Positions 29,132 through 43,912 of a stretch of 64,000 bases of DNA are shown here, in pieces. The translations under genes were made by a program, and so were the position numbers. The DNA lies in assembly GCA_028751875.1 (NCBI GenBank), contig CM054151.1, forward strand, positions 38,512,370 through 38,576,369, given 5' to 3'. This DNA is from Rapana venosa (taxonomy: Eukaryota; Mollusca; Gastropoda; Neogastropoda; Muricidae). Each line of letters begins with the position of its first letter. Positions within the stretch are counted from its first letter, which is position 1. A model generated the notes under the pieces. That model saw nothing but the letters and a program-made list of their open reading frames with translations, was not told the origin of the DNA and made no database searches.

Positions 29132-31237
29132 GAGTAGGAATGAAATCAGTACTGATGTTAAATCCCAGGTAAAATTCCCTAAAGTGGGTGCCTCCACGGA
29201 GCCCAATCTCAGGCCATCAGGTCATGAACACAACACTCTAACCAGTAGGCTATCCTGACCCCACACATTGCTTTGAATATTCTGTTAGTTTACATGAAAA
29301 ATCAAACCGACTAATTAACTGCAAACAACAACAAAATCTACGTTGCTGTGGAGCATCTCCCAGCTTCAACACACCAGGGTCAAACAGACTATAAATACTG
29401 TCTCACTTATCCCACGGGTCAGGGAATCACTCACTGTCAGACCCTAACCACACACTGGGTGAGAAGGTGACGAGTAAGATCCTCACTATTCAGGCAAGAC
29501 CCTCACTATCCCAGCAAGAAGACCCTCATTATTTAGGCAAGACCCTCATTATTTAGACAAGACCCTCATTATTTAGGGAAGACCCTCATTATTTAGGCAG
29601 GACCCTCATTATTTAGGCAAGACCCTCATTATTTAGACAAGACCCTCATTATTTAGGCAGGACCCTCATTATCTAAGCAAGACCCTCATTATTTAGGCAG
29701 ACTCTCACTATCCAGGCAAGAAGACCCTCATTATTTAGACAAGACCCTCAATATTTAGACAAGACCCTCATTATCTAGGCAAGACCCTCATTATCTAGGC
29801 AAGACCCTCATTATTCAGGCAAGACCCTAATTATCTAGGCAAGACCCTCATTATTTAGGCAGACCCTCACTATCCAGGCAAGAATACCCTCATTATTTAG
29901 GCAAGACCCTCATTATTTAGGCAGGACCCTCATTATTTAGGCAAGACCCTCATTATCTAGGCAAGACCCTCATTACTTAGGCAAGACCCTCATTATCTAG
30001 GCAAGACGACCCTCATTATTTAGGCAAGACCCTCATTATCCAGGCAAGACGACCCTCATTATTTAGGCAGACCCTCACTATCCAGGCTAGACGACCCTCA
30101 TTATTCAGGCAAGACCCTCATTATCTAGGCAAGACCCTCACTATTCAGGCAAGACCCTCACTATTCAGGCAAGACCCTCATTATTTAGGCAAGACCCTCA
30201 CTATTCAGGCAAGACCCTCACTATTCAGGCAAGACCCTCATTATTTAGGCAAGACCCTCACTATTCAGGCAAAACCCTCACTATTCAGGCAAGACCTTCA
30301 TTATTTAGACAACATTACTCTGACTTGAGCGGATTTTTTTTCTCTCTTGAAGTTATTTATTTATTTATTTATTCTTTTATATCGTGGATAATGGAATAAG
30401 CACTTATGTGCTTTTTCACATCCAGTCCCCGTGTGTATGCGGTTTTGTAAATTCTATCATCTGTTCCCACCGGCACACAATGGCTAGGAGCTTGTCATGG
30501 CTGACGACAATCCCAAAATAACATTTCTCAGCATAACGACATCTTCATGCTGGCACTGGTATTTCATTTACATCAGTGACAGACAACAGCAATCAGGTCA
30601 GTACTTTCTATAAAGACTGAAGTTATTTTCATCACCTTCCAACTCCCTAAAAGAGGCTGATAACAGAGAACTGTGAAGACTCTGTGACAAAGATGAAGCT
30701 GATTTTTGAAAAAATCCCAAGCAAACAAATAAACAGAACCAGAAACCAACCACACACAAAATTGTGCCACAACAAACTTAAAATTTGTCATTTCTATGAT
30801 TACTGAAGGAGTAAGCCTGAAGTCACACCTGAGGAACCAGACTTCATTCTTCATCAGCTTCATGGCCTCAGGGGTGATCTGGTTTTCATGCACCAGCAGT
30901 GTCAGCCGCTTCACCGCCACCGTCATCTCTCTCCATTTGGCCAGATGTGTGTCTCCAAATATGCCTCCTCCCAGCCTGCGCAAAATGGAAAGCTGTCATG
31001 AGCTTTAAAGCAGAAAACAACAGACAATAATTATCTGGAATAGTACATTAACTGTTATAGATGAACTGGTTGGCAGGTTACGGAGCAAGACTTTCTCGTT
31101 ACCTTTAAACTTCAGTGAAGTTGTTCAAAAATACAGGTGGTGAAAATGACCTCAACATTCTGCTTCACAGTATATTTTTTTCTGATTTAAATGAATAAGC
31201 ATAAGTTTCTAAATCGGTGCATTATATATATATATAT

Positions 31238-31285
<48 letters not shown>

Positions 31286-32681
31286 ATTATATTATGACAG
31301 TAGGGTCACTCCAAATTATCCATGGGTAGGTGAAAGATGAAAATATGGTATTTGGAGGTATGCGCATGTAAGATGTGTACATGAGTGCCTTCATTCATTC
31401 ATTCATCCATTTGTTCCTTCACTCTTCTTCACAGTTCAGCTGACTGTGGAGACCATAAAATGACTGTGCATGAGAAACACATACAGTTAGAAATGGTGAA
31501 TGCCCACTCCCATCATGTGGAATACATGTTTTCACAACCTATTCAGAAACCAGCCTGAGAGGACACCATGTGTTGAGGATTGCCCGATCAAAGCTTTAGA
31601 TACATTTCCCTCTTTTCATTTCCCAAACATAATTCATTGTTAGCAGTAATGGCAATACCTGTCATGGAGATCACACTGCTCATGTTCATTGACAATTATT
31701 CACAATTTGAGGTTCACAATGACACATGTATCACAATATTCATGATGAGACCACAGGGCTCAAAATACTAGTTATATAACATGTATGCACAAAATGATAA
31801 ATGATAATGAAGTGTATATATATATATTTTTTTTTTTTAAAAAGGTAAAGGTGTCCCATAACCTAGAAGGTCGTAGGGGAGCGAGGCGTCAGAGACCTCA
31901 CTTCTCAAGGGCCAGCATATTGAGGGCAGTACCCATCTCCTCTCCCTCGCTGCTTTACCTTCCCTGACCCTAAAGAGGACAGGTACCCATTTACAGCTGG
32001 GGGAACTGGGGGAACTGTACTGAAGCCAAGGCGCGCAAACGGTCACCCATCCAACTGGTAACCATGCTCGACGCTGCTTAACTTGGCTGGGGGAAAGCGA
32101 GTGCTCCAATCACTGAGCTATCCCGTCCCCTGTATATATTTACAAGGTTAAAAGGTGCTGAGCATAAATAATTTAAATCAAAATGTATGTATACATGAGC
32201 ACAATATTGCATGTATATGAGCATAACATCAATAAGAGTTACAAAAATCTGGTTATTCACAGTTCAAGACCAACTCAAGCACAGGATTCATGTCATGTAC
32301 AAAGACAATAATACACATGAATGATTACAACTACAAGTGAACACACTGTTAAAAATGCTGCACTATCACCGAGAAATGCACACAATACTGTACATGGTTG
32401 TAAACAAAAATCATGAACTGCTGAGGACTGCTTACTCACAGTCCAAGATAAAAACCTACTGTTCTCTCAAAAAGCTTGTTGTAGGTTTCCTTACCGTACT
32501 CTTTTATCTTTTCAACAGCAACAAAATTGTAAAAGAGTCCTCAGCACTACTACTCAAAACTTTCAAAAATTATTTCTTCAATGTCTGAAAACTATTTGAG
32601 TTTAAACTTCATGCTTTTCTTTCAGATCAAATCAATCCATTCACTTTCGTCAGCTTTTTTGTAAATTTATTTATGTCAATG

Positions 32682-32730
<49 letters not shown>

Positions 32731-32732
32731 GC

Positions 32733-32765
<33 letters not shown>

Positions 32766-33309
32766 CAGAGGGAGGGAGAAAAATATTTTTTTTATTTATA
32801 TATAATATATATATGCATTTACATTAGCATTCTTTAGGGTGTTATATTTTACAAAATATGTAATATGTAATTTTTTACAAATAATATTGTCATATATGTA
32901 TGTTTGAAACAATTTTTTCTTTGTGAGATCATTGCATACCGTAAACTTCAACAATTTGCAAACATGTGTATTTGTGCAAGAGTGGGGGTGCTGGTGTATG
33001 AGTGTGGTGTGTGTGTGTGTGGTGGTGGTGGTGTGTGTGTGGTGGTGTGTGTGTGGGGTGTGTGTGTGTGTGACAGTGAGTGTGTGTTGTTCAATTAAAA
33101 ATCTATCCTAATTTGGTGATATTGTGTCAGTATGTGTGTGTGTTGTTTAATTAAAAGTCTATCCACATTTGGTGATATTGTGTCAGTGAGTGTGTGTGTG
33201 TGCGCACTCACGCATGCGTGCATGTATGTCTGTCTGTGTGTATGAGTGTGTGTGTCTGTCTGTCTGCCTGTGTGACATGGATGTGTGTGTGTGCATGCGT
33301 GCATGTATG

Positions 33310-33343
<34 letters not shown>

Positions 33344-35752
33344 TGTCTGTGTTTACTTTGTATACATGCAACTGAATGCATTGTACGCACACACACACAT
33401 TATTATATATATATATATTATCATCATTATCATCATCATTATCTTTCTTTTTTCTTTTAGATAGATGGCTTGATGAGAAGAAGAAGAAAAAAAAGCACTT
33501 GCAGTGCAGTTGCTCTGTTTATTCAATGTACCATCTGAAAATAAAAATTTGACTTTGACCTTGACTTTCACACTGTACACACACACACACACAAAAGTCC
33601 ACAGTCAACCCTGCTGCTAAAACTGAATAATACAGGCACTAAAACTCTCCAGCCTGTGTCAAGATGTAGTCCTCCCCCTTGCCTGCCTTCACCCAAGTCC
33701 TTGGCCACTATGTAATACAAGCTGTCCTACTTTCATGTAACTAAGCCGTTCCTGAACTGACTGAACCCAACTTGACCTAGGCAATGAAGAGCGCTCATAC
33801 CGACTACATACTATACCGACTACATACTATACTGACTACATACTATACCGACATCTCACATCATCATGACCATGCTGGCTAGCTGGCTAACGCTCTCTCT
33901 TGCTTACTCAATAATTCTCTCTCTCACTCTCACTCTATCTCTCTCACTGTTCCCGTCTCTCTGTCATTGTGTGTCGGTGGGATCAGATGAAAAAAAAAAT
34001 TTTTAAACCGCATACACACAGGGACTGGATGTAAAAAAGCACATAAGTGCTTATTCCATTATCCTCGATATAAAAAAAAAATTTTAATAAATAAATAAAA
34101 ATGTTTCTCTCTCCAACTCACTCACTGAGTCTCTCTCTCTCTCACTCACTCACATCACTCTCACTCTCCTTCCCTCTGATAATATGTATGTTTACAAGGA
34201 CTGATTGTAAGACTAGGTTTGGCCTATAATCATTATCCTTGATTAAAGATTACATCTCTTTCTCTCTCTCATTTTGATAATATGTATGATTGACTGATGA
34301 TTTGTGTTTACCAGATTGTACTATTTTTGTGTGTGTGTGTGTGTGTGTGTGCACATTTGGACTTCATGGAACTATTACTTGTCACTGGTTGTATGACTGT
34401 GTAAGAATGAGTTGAGTGCAAGCGCTTTGATTTGTCTCTGCAAGATATAGCGCTATATAAATTCCTTATTTATTATTATTATTACAAGGACTGATTTTAA
34501 GTCTAGGTTTAGCCTATTTTAGTATTTAATCTTTATCGTTGATTAATGATTATATATCTCTCCCCCCCCCCTCCCCCTCTCTCTCTCTCTCTCTCTCTGT
34601 GTAGATCTATATATAAGCTAAGAAAGGGAAATTCTTCAACAGGAAAGAAAATTCAAAGCTGTGGATGTGTTACACCAAAGACTGCTAATTTTGCAGTCTT
34701 TCTTCTTCTTCATCGAACATTTGGACAGCAACTACTCTAGTCATGTCACATGAGCGAAAATGTGTTGCGCTGCCATTAAGTGCCTGACAAATCAGGCCCA
34801 GCGCATCCAACTTTGCATGGGAGAGAATTGTTTTAACTTATAAGTCTTTCTGGAAAAAACGGCAGGAGAATAGACCAAGAAGGCAGAAAATAAAGACAAG
34901 AAGGAGATGACAAGAAGAAAAGGAACAAGGCAGAAACAAAGAGAGGGATAGAAAAGAGGGAATTTGTAGCACAGAATTTCCAGAAGGTGGAGATGCCATT
35001 TATACTGACAGGCCCCGGCATCCCCATGGGGGTGCAGTCTTTCTATTATAGAGAGGTAAAAAACTAAAAAAATCGTGGTCCATAGGACCTGTCATATTCA
35101 CTGGCCCATTACTAGTTCTCATGAGTGACTGAGATAATTTCAGAGTGTGGGGTGACAGCCAAAACCATGTCACTGCATGACGAGGGAAGGGTGGGCCCAA
35201 GAGTACAGGAGAGAGAGAGAGGGTAAGAGAGAGAGAAGGAAGGAGGGGGGAAGAGAGGGAAAAGAAGGGGGAGGAGGGAGGGAAGGAAGGAGGAGAGAGG
35301 GGAAGAGAGAGAGGATAAAGGGGAGGGGAGCGAGAGAGAGAGAGAGAGAGAGAATAATTTATTCACAAAAAGGCCATTGGCCCATACATGAAGGGGATTG
35401 CTGAACTGCTTACTATTTTGGTGGGGGTAAAAGCAATAGTAAAAAAAAAAACCCCAACAAAAAACCACCAAAAAAACATGTTACTGTATAACAAAAAGTC
35501 AGCTACAAAAATATGACTTAGGATAACAATATGAAGAGAGAGAGAGAGATTATCATTATTGCCAACAAAAGCCTTGTGACAAATTTATTGGGGGGGAGGT
35601 GGGGTAAATTTACAGCAGTATGAGAAATGAGAAAACAAATACCCTTGCATAAACATTCTTTTACCAGCCGAGGAAGAGAGAGGGAGGGAGGGAGGGAGAG
35701 GGAGAGAGCGAGAGAGAGGGTAGGAGAAAGAGAGACAGACAGACAGAGAGAG

Positions 35753-35783
<31 letters not shown>

Positions 35784-38700
35784 GCACACACACAAATAGA
35801 GAAAAAAGAGATAGGGAGAAGGAAAGGCAAACAATGACTTGGGGTAAGGAATGGTGTCATGAGAGCTTTCTCTTCTTGGTTCAGACTCCCCTTTCCATGG
35901 AAATGCATTAATCACGCAAGTACTCAACACCTCAGCATGTGTTTGGCATCAACCTCGCACGCTATTACACTGCATTTGGCAGCACTTGTAGTAAACATGA
36001 ACTGAAAAAAAACCACTGCTGGCACATAACTTGTACATGTACACTACTAGTACTACATTGTGTCTGGCAAACATAAATTGACTCAATCTCCGTCCATAGC
36101 CAAACCAAGCACATGTAAACAAATCTGCACCAGGAAGAGAGAAAACCATGCACAAACAAAGGATGCAAACAGGCTGAGGTTCCCACTTCCCCAAGCACAA
36201 TTGTAAAAAAAAGTTCCTCTCAAAACTAAAAATAGGCACTCTGAAACATAGGCATCTCACAAGAAAATAGGCAACTGTCTCTTCAGTACTCAAAACTCAC
36301 AAGATCATCAAGATGATAAATAAAAGTCCAGAGCAGAAACATTAAGACTGAATGCAAAATTTCCTTGGAAAGCATGGGAACTGCTTCAGAGGAAGATTGC
36401 TTTGACATTGAAAAATAGTCCATATTGTATGCAGAGATGACTGAACAAATAGTTCAGATTCTGCCAAAACTTTTAAGGTTTCTCTTTTCTTAATTTCAGA
36501 GAGGAGTTTCTTTTTTAAAAGTACATCATTACAACAAAACAGGAAACTTTTTTTCGATAGCACCACAGACTTTGTTCAAAACTCTTGCAACACACTATTT
36601 TATTCAAAGTATTAAGTATACATATGCATACATGCACCTTCGTGTATGTGCGTGTACTCACCCACATACTTCTCTATCTCCCCTTCCCCCCATCCCCCTT
36701 ATGGTCTCTGTAGAAAACTTAAGGGTTTATTTCCCTAGCAGCTCAATCAAGGTTTTGGGTGGTAAATTCCACAATATATTTTTATATATGTATACATGTA
36801 TATCTTAGTGTGTCACCATGTGTCATCTCTCCCATGGATATGAGACCAGACTAGACTGCGCTCACATGCCCCACTTTCCACTCTACTCTCCAACATACAC
36901 AGGTCCTGATCAGAAATACTTGCCAGTCACCACATGCACACGTAATGCTCTTTTCCCAGGCCAGTGTCCTTTATTTCCCAAGGAAAAAATTCTTGCACAA
37001 CTTTATCAGGCCTTTCACCCAGTACCAAAGATAAAGAGGCCTGATATCAGGACAACTTTGTGTGCCCAACACTATAGTGGTGTCTGACATCACGTAAACT
37101 CAAGAGCGGTTTTATCTCTGACTGCTCCACATCACGTACTGAAATTTCAAAGGAGAAGACAGGAGCAAACTCTGGGTCATTCATGAAAGCAAGGCTGACC
37201 TTAGTCTCCACTGACTGCTAAGTGTATGCTCATTGTGCCCATTATCACTGAAAGGATCATGAGACAGATTTACTTGTAATCTACTCTACTAGACTTCACA
37301 CGACACGTCATTTTCATGAACAGGGACATTTTCCCACTAGTTTTTCCCTTTGGAAAGGCACAGACCACACTTCAATGTCCATGCATAGATATCATCAAGG
37401 TCCAAAATTTCTTTCCTCTCTGATTTTTTTCATTCTTTAAATACATAATGCTTCAACACCTTTGTTAACAGAGATAGATAAAAACCAGAAGATGAAAGAA
37501 CTCCACTACAAAGAGCTGGATAGCAGAAAATAATCCACAAAAAAACCCTTCTGGCAGGCGCTTAGGTCCTTAACTTCAAGACAAAAAAGACGGGAAGGAA
37601 GGGAGAGAGCAGGTTGCATCCAGATGATGACCTTTATGATCAAAGAAGTCTGCCAAGATTCTGTTTGGGTTATTTTTCCCCGCATTCTTCTGCTCCAAGG
37701 TTAACCGATGGTGGGATTTTGCATATGCCACCATTAACCCATCATTAAGGTAGCCGCATTTCGTCTTACGGGATAAGGTCTAAAAATAACACTACTGTGC
37801 ATATGGTGGTTTGGGGGGATGGATGATTTCTTGGTTGGTTGGTTTTATTTCAAATCAATACTTGTTTAGGGCTTTTTTCTATAATTTCTTCATTTTCACA
37901 TCGAATCAGAGGGGCTTTCTTTTCAGTTGAATATATTTTCCAGTTAAATGCTGTATTATGGATCTGTATTAAAAAAAAAAATTTTAAACCCACACCCCTC
38001 TCCAAAAACAAACCCAAGAAATCAAAAAATGAATACAACACAGGGGGCAGGACAGCCTAGTGATTACAATATTGAGCTCAAAATCTGATGGCATGGGTTT
38101 GAACCACCACCCATTGAGGGGATTTTTCCTGTGGGTTAACATCAATACCAACTCCACTGCCCCAAAAGTCTTTCTGACTTCCTTCCATTAGAGTAAGCCT
38201 AAGCAGGCTGGTAAGAATGGATGATAACATTTTAAAAACACATGCACACTACTGCCATGTTTAGACATCATCCCTGAAGTTGTAACATGGCTACCATGAC
38301 AGTAAGCAAACTGTCACATACATGCTAAATCTCATCATTTGTGAACCTAGGAGCCCAGGATCAGAAAAACAAAACATTAAAATGAATGGCGCACAAGGAC
38401 ATTCACAGGTACAAAGTGCAAAGACATTGACATAAATACAGAAAAAGATGAGAAACTCAATCTTACTGCTTCTTTTTTTCCTTTTATGCCTTCAGAAACC
38501 TTTTATATAATTTACCGTGGACTTTGTATCGAATCACGAAAGAAACAATGCACACAAACACACACATACACACAGAACTGATAATCATTAGAAAACAAAG
38601 TAATATATATTCATTATACTTTTTTATCCCTCCCATCTTAATGGAGTCATTTTGTTAACAATGACCTGATAGACCCCATACCACTGTTGCTGAGTCACCA

Positions 38701-41700
38701 ACTGTCTTTATTATAACTCTCACACATCAAGATAACAAGACCTTTTGCTATCAGATTCGGAGAATGATGACTTTTAACACTTGAAGCCCATGTTTTAAAT
38801 CTCATCCTAAGCCAGACTTCATACTTCATCCACTGACTATAAGTGGTGCTATGTGTGCTAGTTTTCTGAATGAGGGGGTTTTTTGCTTTTTGTTCCTCGG
38901 CTAGAGCTCCATGGTTCACCTAGGGTGTGATTTTTGGGTATGCATGCAATCATTTTTTCCCCACATTTTGACTACAGGGTTAAGGTTGGAAATTGAACCT
39001 ACCAACTTTGCCTGGACAGTTAGGAGGCACCTCCCTGCTCTTTCTGATTTTTAACTGTCATATGTTCTTTTGCACAAGTCTATATGCACATCAGCCCAGC
39101 TGGTTTAGAATTTCCTCCAAAAGACTTGACATTCAGTTTGATTTTCCTGTCAAACTGGGAAGAAAGGGTAAGACTGGGAATCGAACCCAGAACCTCATGG
39201 TTTACTTGTATGTAATGGCCCAATAGAATAATTATTGGTGAATGTCTAAACCATCCTACAGGATGAGATGATAAACCAAGGTCGAATGACCATTTTCTAC
39301 ATGAACCCCAGCAATAAAAGGGCTGTCCCTGGCAGAATTCTCAAGAACACCCACCCTCATGGCCATGTACATGTGTACAGTCAGAGCTAGGAAAAGAAAG
39401 TTAACTGGTGATGACATGCTGTGGAGGTCAATGCATTCTTCCCAGTGAGAGCAGTTCAAATTTCACATACAAAAATTTGCTGTGAATGTAAATGTTATAG
39501 TATGATACAACTCGACAACTTGACCATACAAATCAATACAATACAGTACAAAACAAACAAACCCAAAACACATCATTACAATACAATCCAAATCCGTACA
39601 GAGCAAATCAACATATTATACAAATCAATACAATGCAATGTATTTTTAGTTTACCTAAACCCTTCATATCAATGACCTTCCTCCTATTTACATTTTTTAT
39701 TCTATTGGGCCATTAGCTCACAATGCAGCTCAGGCTTACAGAATGTATTCCAAATGATGGGCTTATGACTGAAATAGCATGTACCATAAATGAAGAGATA
39801 TATATAACCCTAGCACTTGCTCAACTAATCAAATTACTTTTCTAAATGTCTGGTCTTTTGCAACATAGACTGTACATATATCAAATCTTTCTGACATTTT
39901 TATTTGATCCCATTTTTTTCCTTGAAAATCTTTTTCGAGTATAGGCATGCATGCATGGTAAAGTGCGTACATGCATGTGTGTGCATACATACTTGTGTGT
40001 GTGCATGTATGCCTCCATGAATGCATATTTGTGCATATGTTTCACACAGAAAGACAGTAAGATATTCACATATAATGTGAATAAGGAATCAGAGTATGTA
40101 TATACAAGTGCATTTATGTGTACCTGTTTGCCTGCATGTTTATTTATTTTATTTATTCTTTTATTCTTTTATTTCCAGGATAATGGAATAAGCACTCATG
40201 TGCTTTTTTTTACAGCCAGTCCCCGTGTGTATGCAGTTTTTGTAAATTTTGTCATCAGTTCCCACCGGCACACAATGGCCTACTCTTCCAAAAAGCAGAA
40301 CAGGTTTTAACATGCGCGCAAGATGTTCTGCGTGCCTTCGCACACGGGACCTCAGTTTATAGTCTCATCCAAAGGACTTTTAGTGGGGGTGGAGTCGGCA
40401 CTAATGTGTGTGTGTGTGTGTGTGTGTGTGCGAAAAATAAATACCTCTGGCACATTTCCAGTGAATCCAGATGAATCATAGTATCCTCCAACACCGGCAA
40501 TAGTTTCTTGTGACCCAAGCCTGCAGGTTCGTAATCCCGGAAATCACTCTTGGCTGACATCCCCTGGGTTACTACATGAGCCTTTCCTGTTTTGAACAAG
40601 AGAAAAATGAAGAAGAAACTCCCATCAGAACAAGAGAATTTTAACATGAAAACAATCAAACCAAGAGAGTGTCAAATCTTTTCTTTCTTTTTTTTGTAAC
40701 AAACTATCTGATGAGAAATACTCCAAACAGATGACTTTTTTCATTGGCAAAAGTAAAAAGGGACCAAATATATGTGGAAAATCATGTCAAATAATAAACG
40801 AAGAAGCATCTAACCGAAAAATACTCTGAGAAGAAATCCATTTTTTTAAACAGAAACAATGAAAATAATAAAGATAAGTGAAATAAAGTTCAAACAAAGA
40901 AAGCCTCACTCTACCAAAAAGCACTCAGAGCTGATCTTTAATAGCACATTCTGATCAATCAAAAACAAGTGGGTTTTTTATCTCTATGCTTTTCTACCTG
41001 TCTCTGCAGTCTACACTTCACCAAAAAATATACAGAGAGATTAACATTTCAGGAAAAAAAAAATCTCACCACAGCTATGCTTAATGCACAGTGATTAAAG
41101 TTTACACAAGTTTATCCAAAAAATAAACATCCCCTTTTCTTTTTTTCCTCTGTTCCTTGGCTACAGCTCCGAGGTTCACCAAAGGCAAGATTCTGAAAAC
41201 GTGACTGTTTTATCACACTATCAAGGTAGCCGCATTCTGACTTCAGGGATACTTTTTTTTTTCAGCGACATTCAAATCACCCTGACAATACTACAAAAAA
41301 TACTGACAGTTTTCACTGTTCATTTGAAAATCAAGGTTTGCCATTTGGTATAAACATTTGTCTCCAACAAAGTCTTCCCCCCTAATGTAGCTGACAACTT
41401 CTTGCAGACTTGTCCCTGAACTCTGAGGAGTCCTCATGGCACTGCACTGAATTTTCAGGCAGAGTGTCATGAGCAGCTTAAACCCGGCGGAGCCTCTCCC
41501 TCTCCAGGTCACAGAGTGCATGCTGAACATGTTCACCTCAACCATACCACTGGTTTTAGATGACCAACTTTTCTACCACCAGTGGACGGCTTTCCATCGC
41601 ACTCACAAGATATTCAAGATGGGTTAGAGGTCAGTAAAAGAGGCTGCAAGACAGCAAGAGACTGTATTCTCACAGCAAGAGACTGCATTCTCACAGCAAG

Positions 41701-43826
41701 AGACTGCATTCTCACAGCAAGAGACTGTATTCTCACAGCAAGAGACTGCATTCTCACAGCATTCTCACAGCAAGAGACTGCATTCTCACAGCAAGAGACT
41801 GTATTCTCACAGCAAGAGACTGCATTCTCAAAGCAAGAGACTGCATTCTCACAGCAAGAGACTGTATTCTCACAGCAAGAGACTGCATTCTCACAGCAAG
41901 AGACTGTATTCTCACAGCAAGAGACTGTATTCTCACAGCAAGAGACTGTATTCTCAAAGCAAGAGACTGCATTCTCACAGCAAGAGACTGTATTCTCACA
42001 GCAAGAGACTGCATTCTCACAGCAAGAGACTGCATTCTCACAGCAAGAGACTGTATTCTCACAGCAAGAGACTGCATTCTCACAGCAAGACTGCATTCTC
42101 ACAGCAAGAGACTGTATTCTCACAGCAAGAGACTGCATTCTCACAGCAAGAGACTGTATTCTCACAGCAAGAGACTGCATTCTCACAGCAAGAGACTGCA
42201 TTCTCACAGCAAGAGACTGCAAGTATTCTCCTTTGACACTTCATTACTGTATTGTTACTATGATTTTTTGTTCCTCTGCTTAAAACAGCAGCAGAAAATA
42301 ATTGTAGAAAAAAAGCGAACCTGGAAGTTTGGAGTAAATCTGCTGATGGGTGCGTTTCACATAGCACAGTCCTCCAATCAGTGCCACCAGCATCAAAATG
42401 GCCACTAGTGTGCCAATGATGGTCAGCATCATTCCTTCGTCATCCTCCTTCCCTTTCTTTGATTTTGTTGATCCTGTCAGAGAGGTCAGAGAAGTTTTGC
42501 AGTTCAAATCTTAATATATACTGTGACTGGAGACAGAACTTCCTAAGTGTTCATCAATTAGTCAATATGTATACAGTAAGTGCTTCTAAAACAAACCTGT
42601 ACATCATAAAAATGGATCTTTCTGCTGGCTGTAGGCTTCATTTTTTGTTCATGGTCTTTTTTGTTGTTGTATTTTGTGTTATTTCTGTTGTTTTGGGGGT
42701 GGGTTTTTTGGTGGGGAAGGGGGGTTTGTTAATTATTTTTCTTCCGGAGGACACCGTTCTGCTTTGTATTGATATCACATGAAAAATTCTATTTTAAAAA
42801 ATTTATCAAGAAATTATGCATACTTTTTCATCATTTTTCTATAAGAACTCTGGGGTTTACCTATGAGATTTGCAAACACTTTTTTCAACCCTACCATGAA
42901 AGCAGCCACATTCCAGAATGTCTACACTTGACACCAGTGTGTACATTATTATTTTACACCACCCTTTTGCACAGCTAAAGGACAGTTAGCCTACTCTTCC
43001 TTAGATGGCTGAAAGCAATTTGATATGCATGGCATATGATATGCCTTTGTATCACTACTGTCTACCATGGCCTATTTCTGTGTTTCCACAACAACACATC
43101 TTATCATTGTCTAGCATGATATATATATGCCTGTGTTTCCACAACAACACATCTTATCATTGTCTAGTATGATATATATGCCTGTGTTTCCTCCACATCA
43201 CATCTTAACATTGTCTAGCATGATATATATATGCCTGTGTTTCCTCCACAACACATCATTGTCTAGCGTGATATATCATGCCTGTGTTTCCACAACAACA
43301 CATCTTATCATTGTCTAGCATGATATATATATGCCTGTGTTTCCTCCACAACACATCTTATCATTGTCTAGCATGATATATATATGCCTGTGTTTCCTCC
43401 ACAACACATCTTATCATAGTCTAGCACAAAATATCATGCCTGTCTTTCCTCTACAATCTTATCATTGTTTGGTACCACAGGGAAGACCTAGCAAAACCTG
43501 GGCTGCCTGTATTGCAGATGACCTTAGAGAAAGGGGCATAAATAAGGAGGAAGCTCAAAACAGAGAGATGGAGAAGGCTCATCAATGTCAAACCTCCCCT
43601 GGGAGAAACATGACAAAAAAGGAAGAAGAAGAAGGTATGATATAAATATGTATGCTTCACTATCATCTACCTGCTGTCTTGGCGGTATCGTCATCATCGT
43701 CATCTTCATCACTGTTGGCTCCAAGACCAGCTTTCCAGCATCCTCCCACACAACAGCACTGGTGATGCAGCTCTGCGTACTGACAGATAGTGTATACATG
43801 CAATACCTTACAGCAAAATATAGCAC

Positions 43827-43912
<86 letters not shown>

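Noticed and set aside
29478..30312. Repeat-coded protein
   Set aside because: The 20-bp unit shifts frame with each copy and has stops; it is a plain minisatellite.
41582..42283. Open frames of more than 200 residues on both strands
   Set aside because: They are a 21-bp tandem repeat read in frame; no splice phase, start context or domain supports them.
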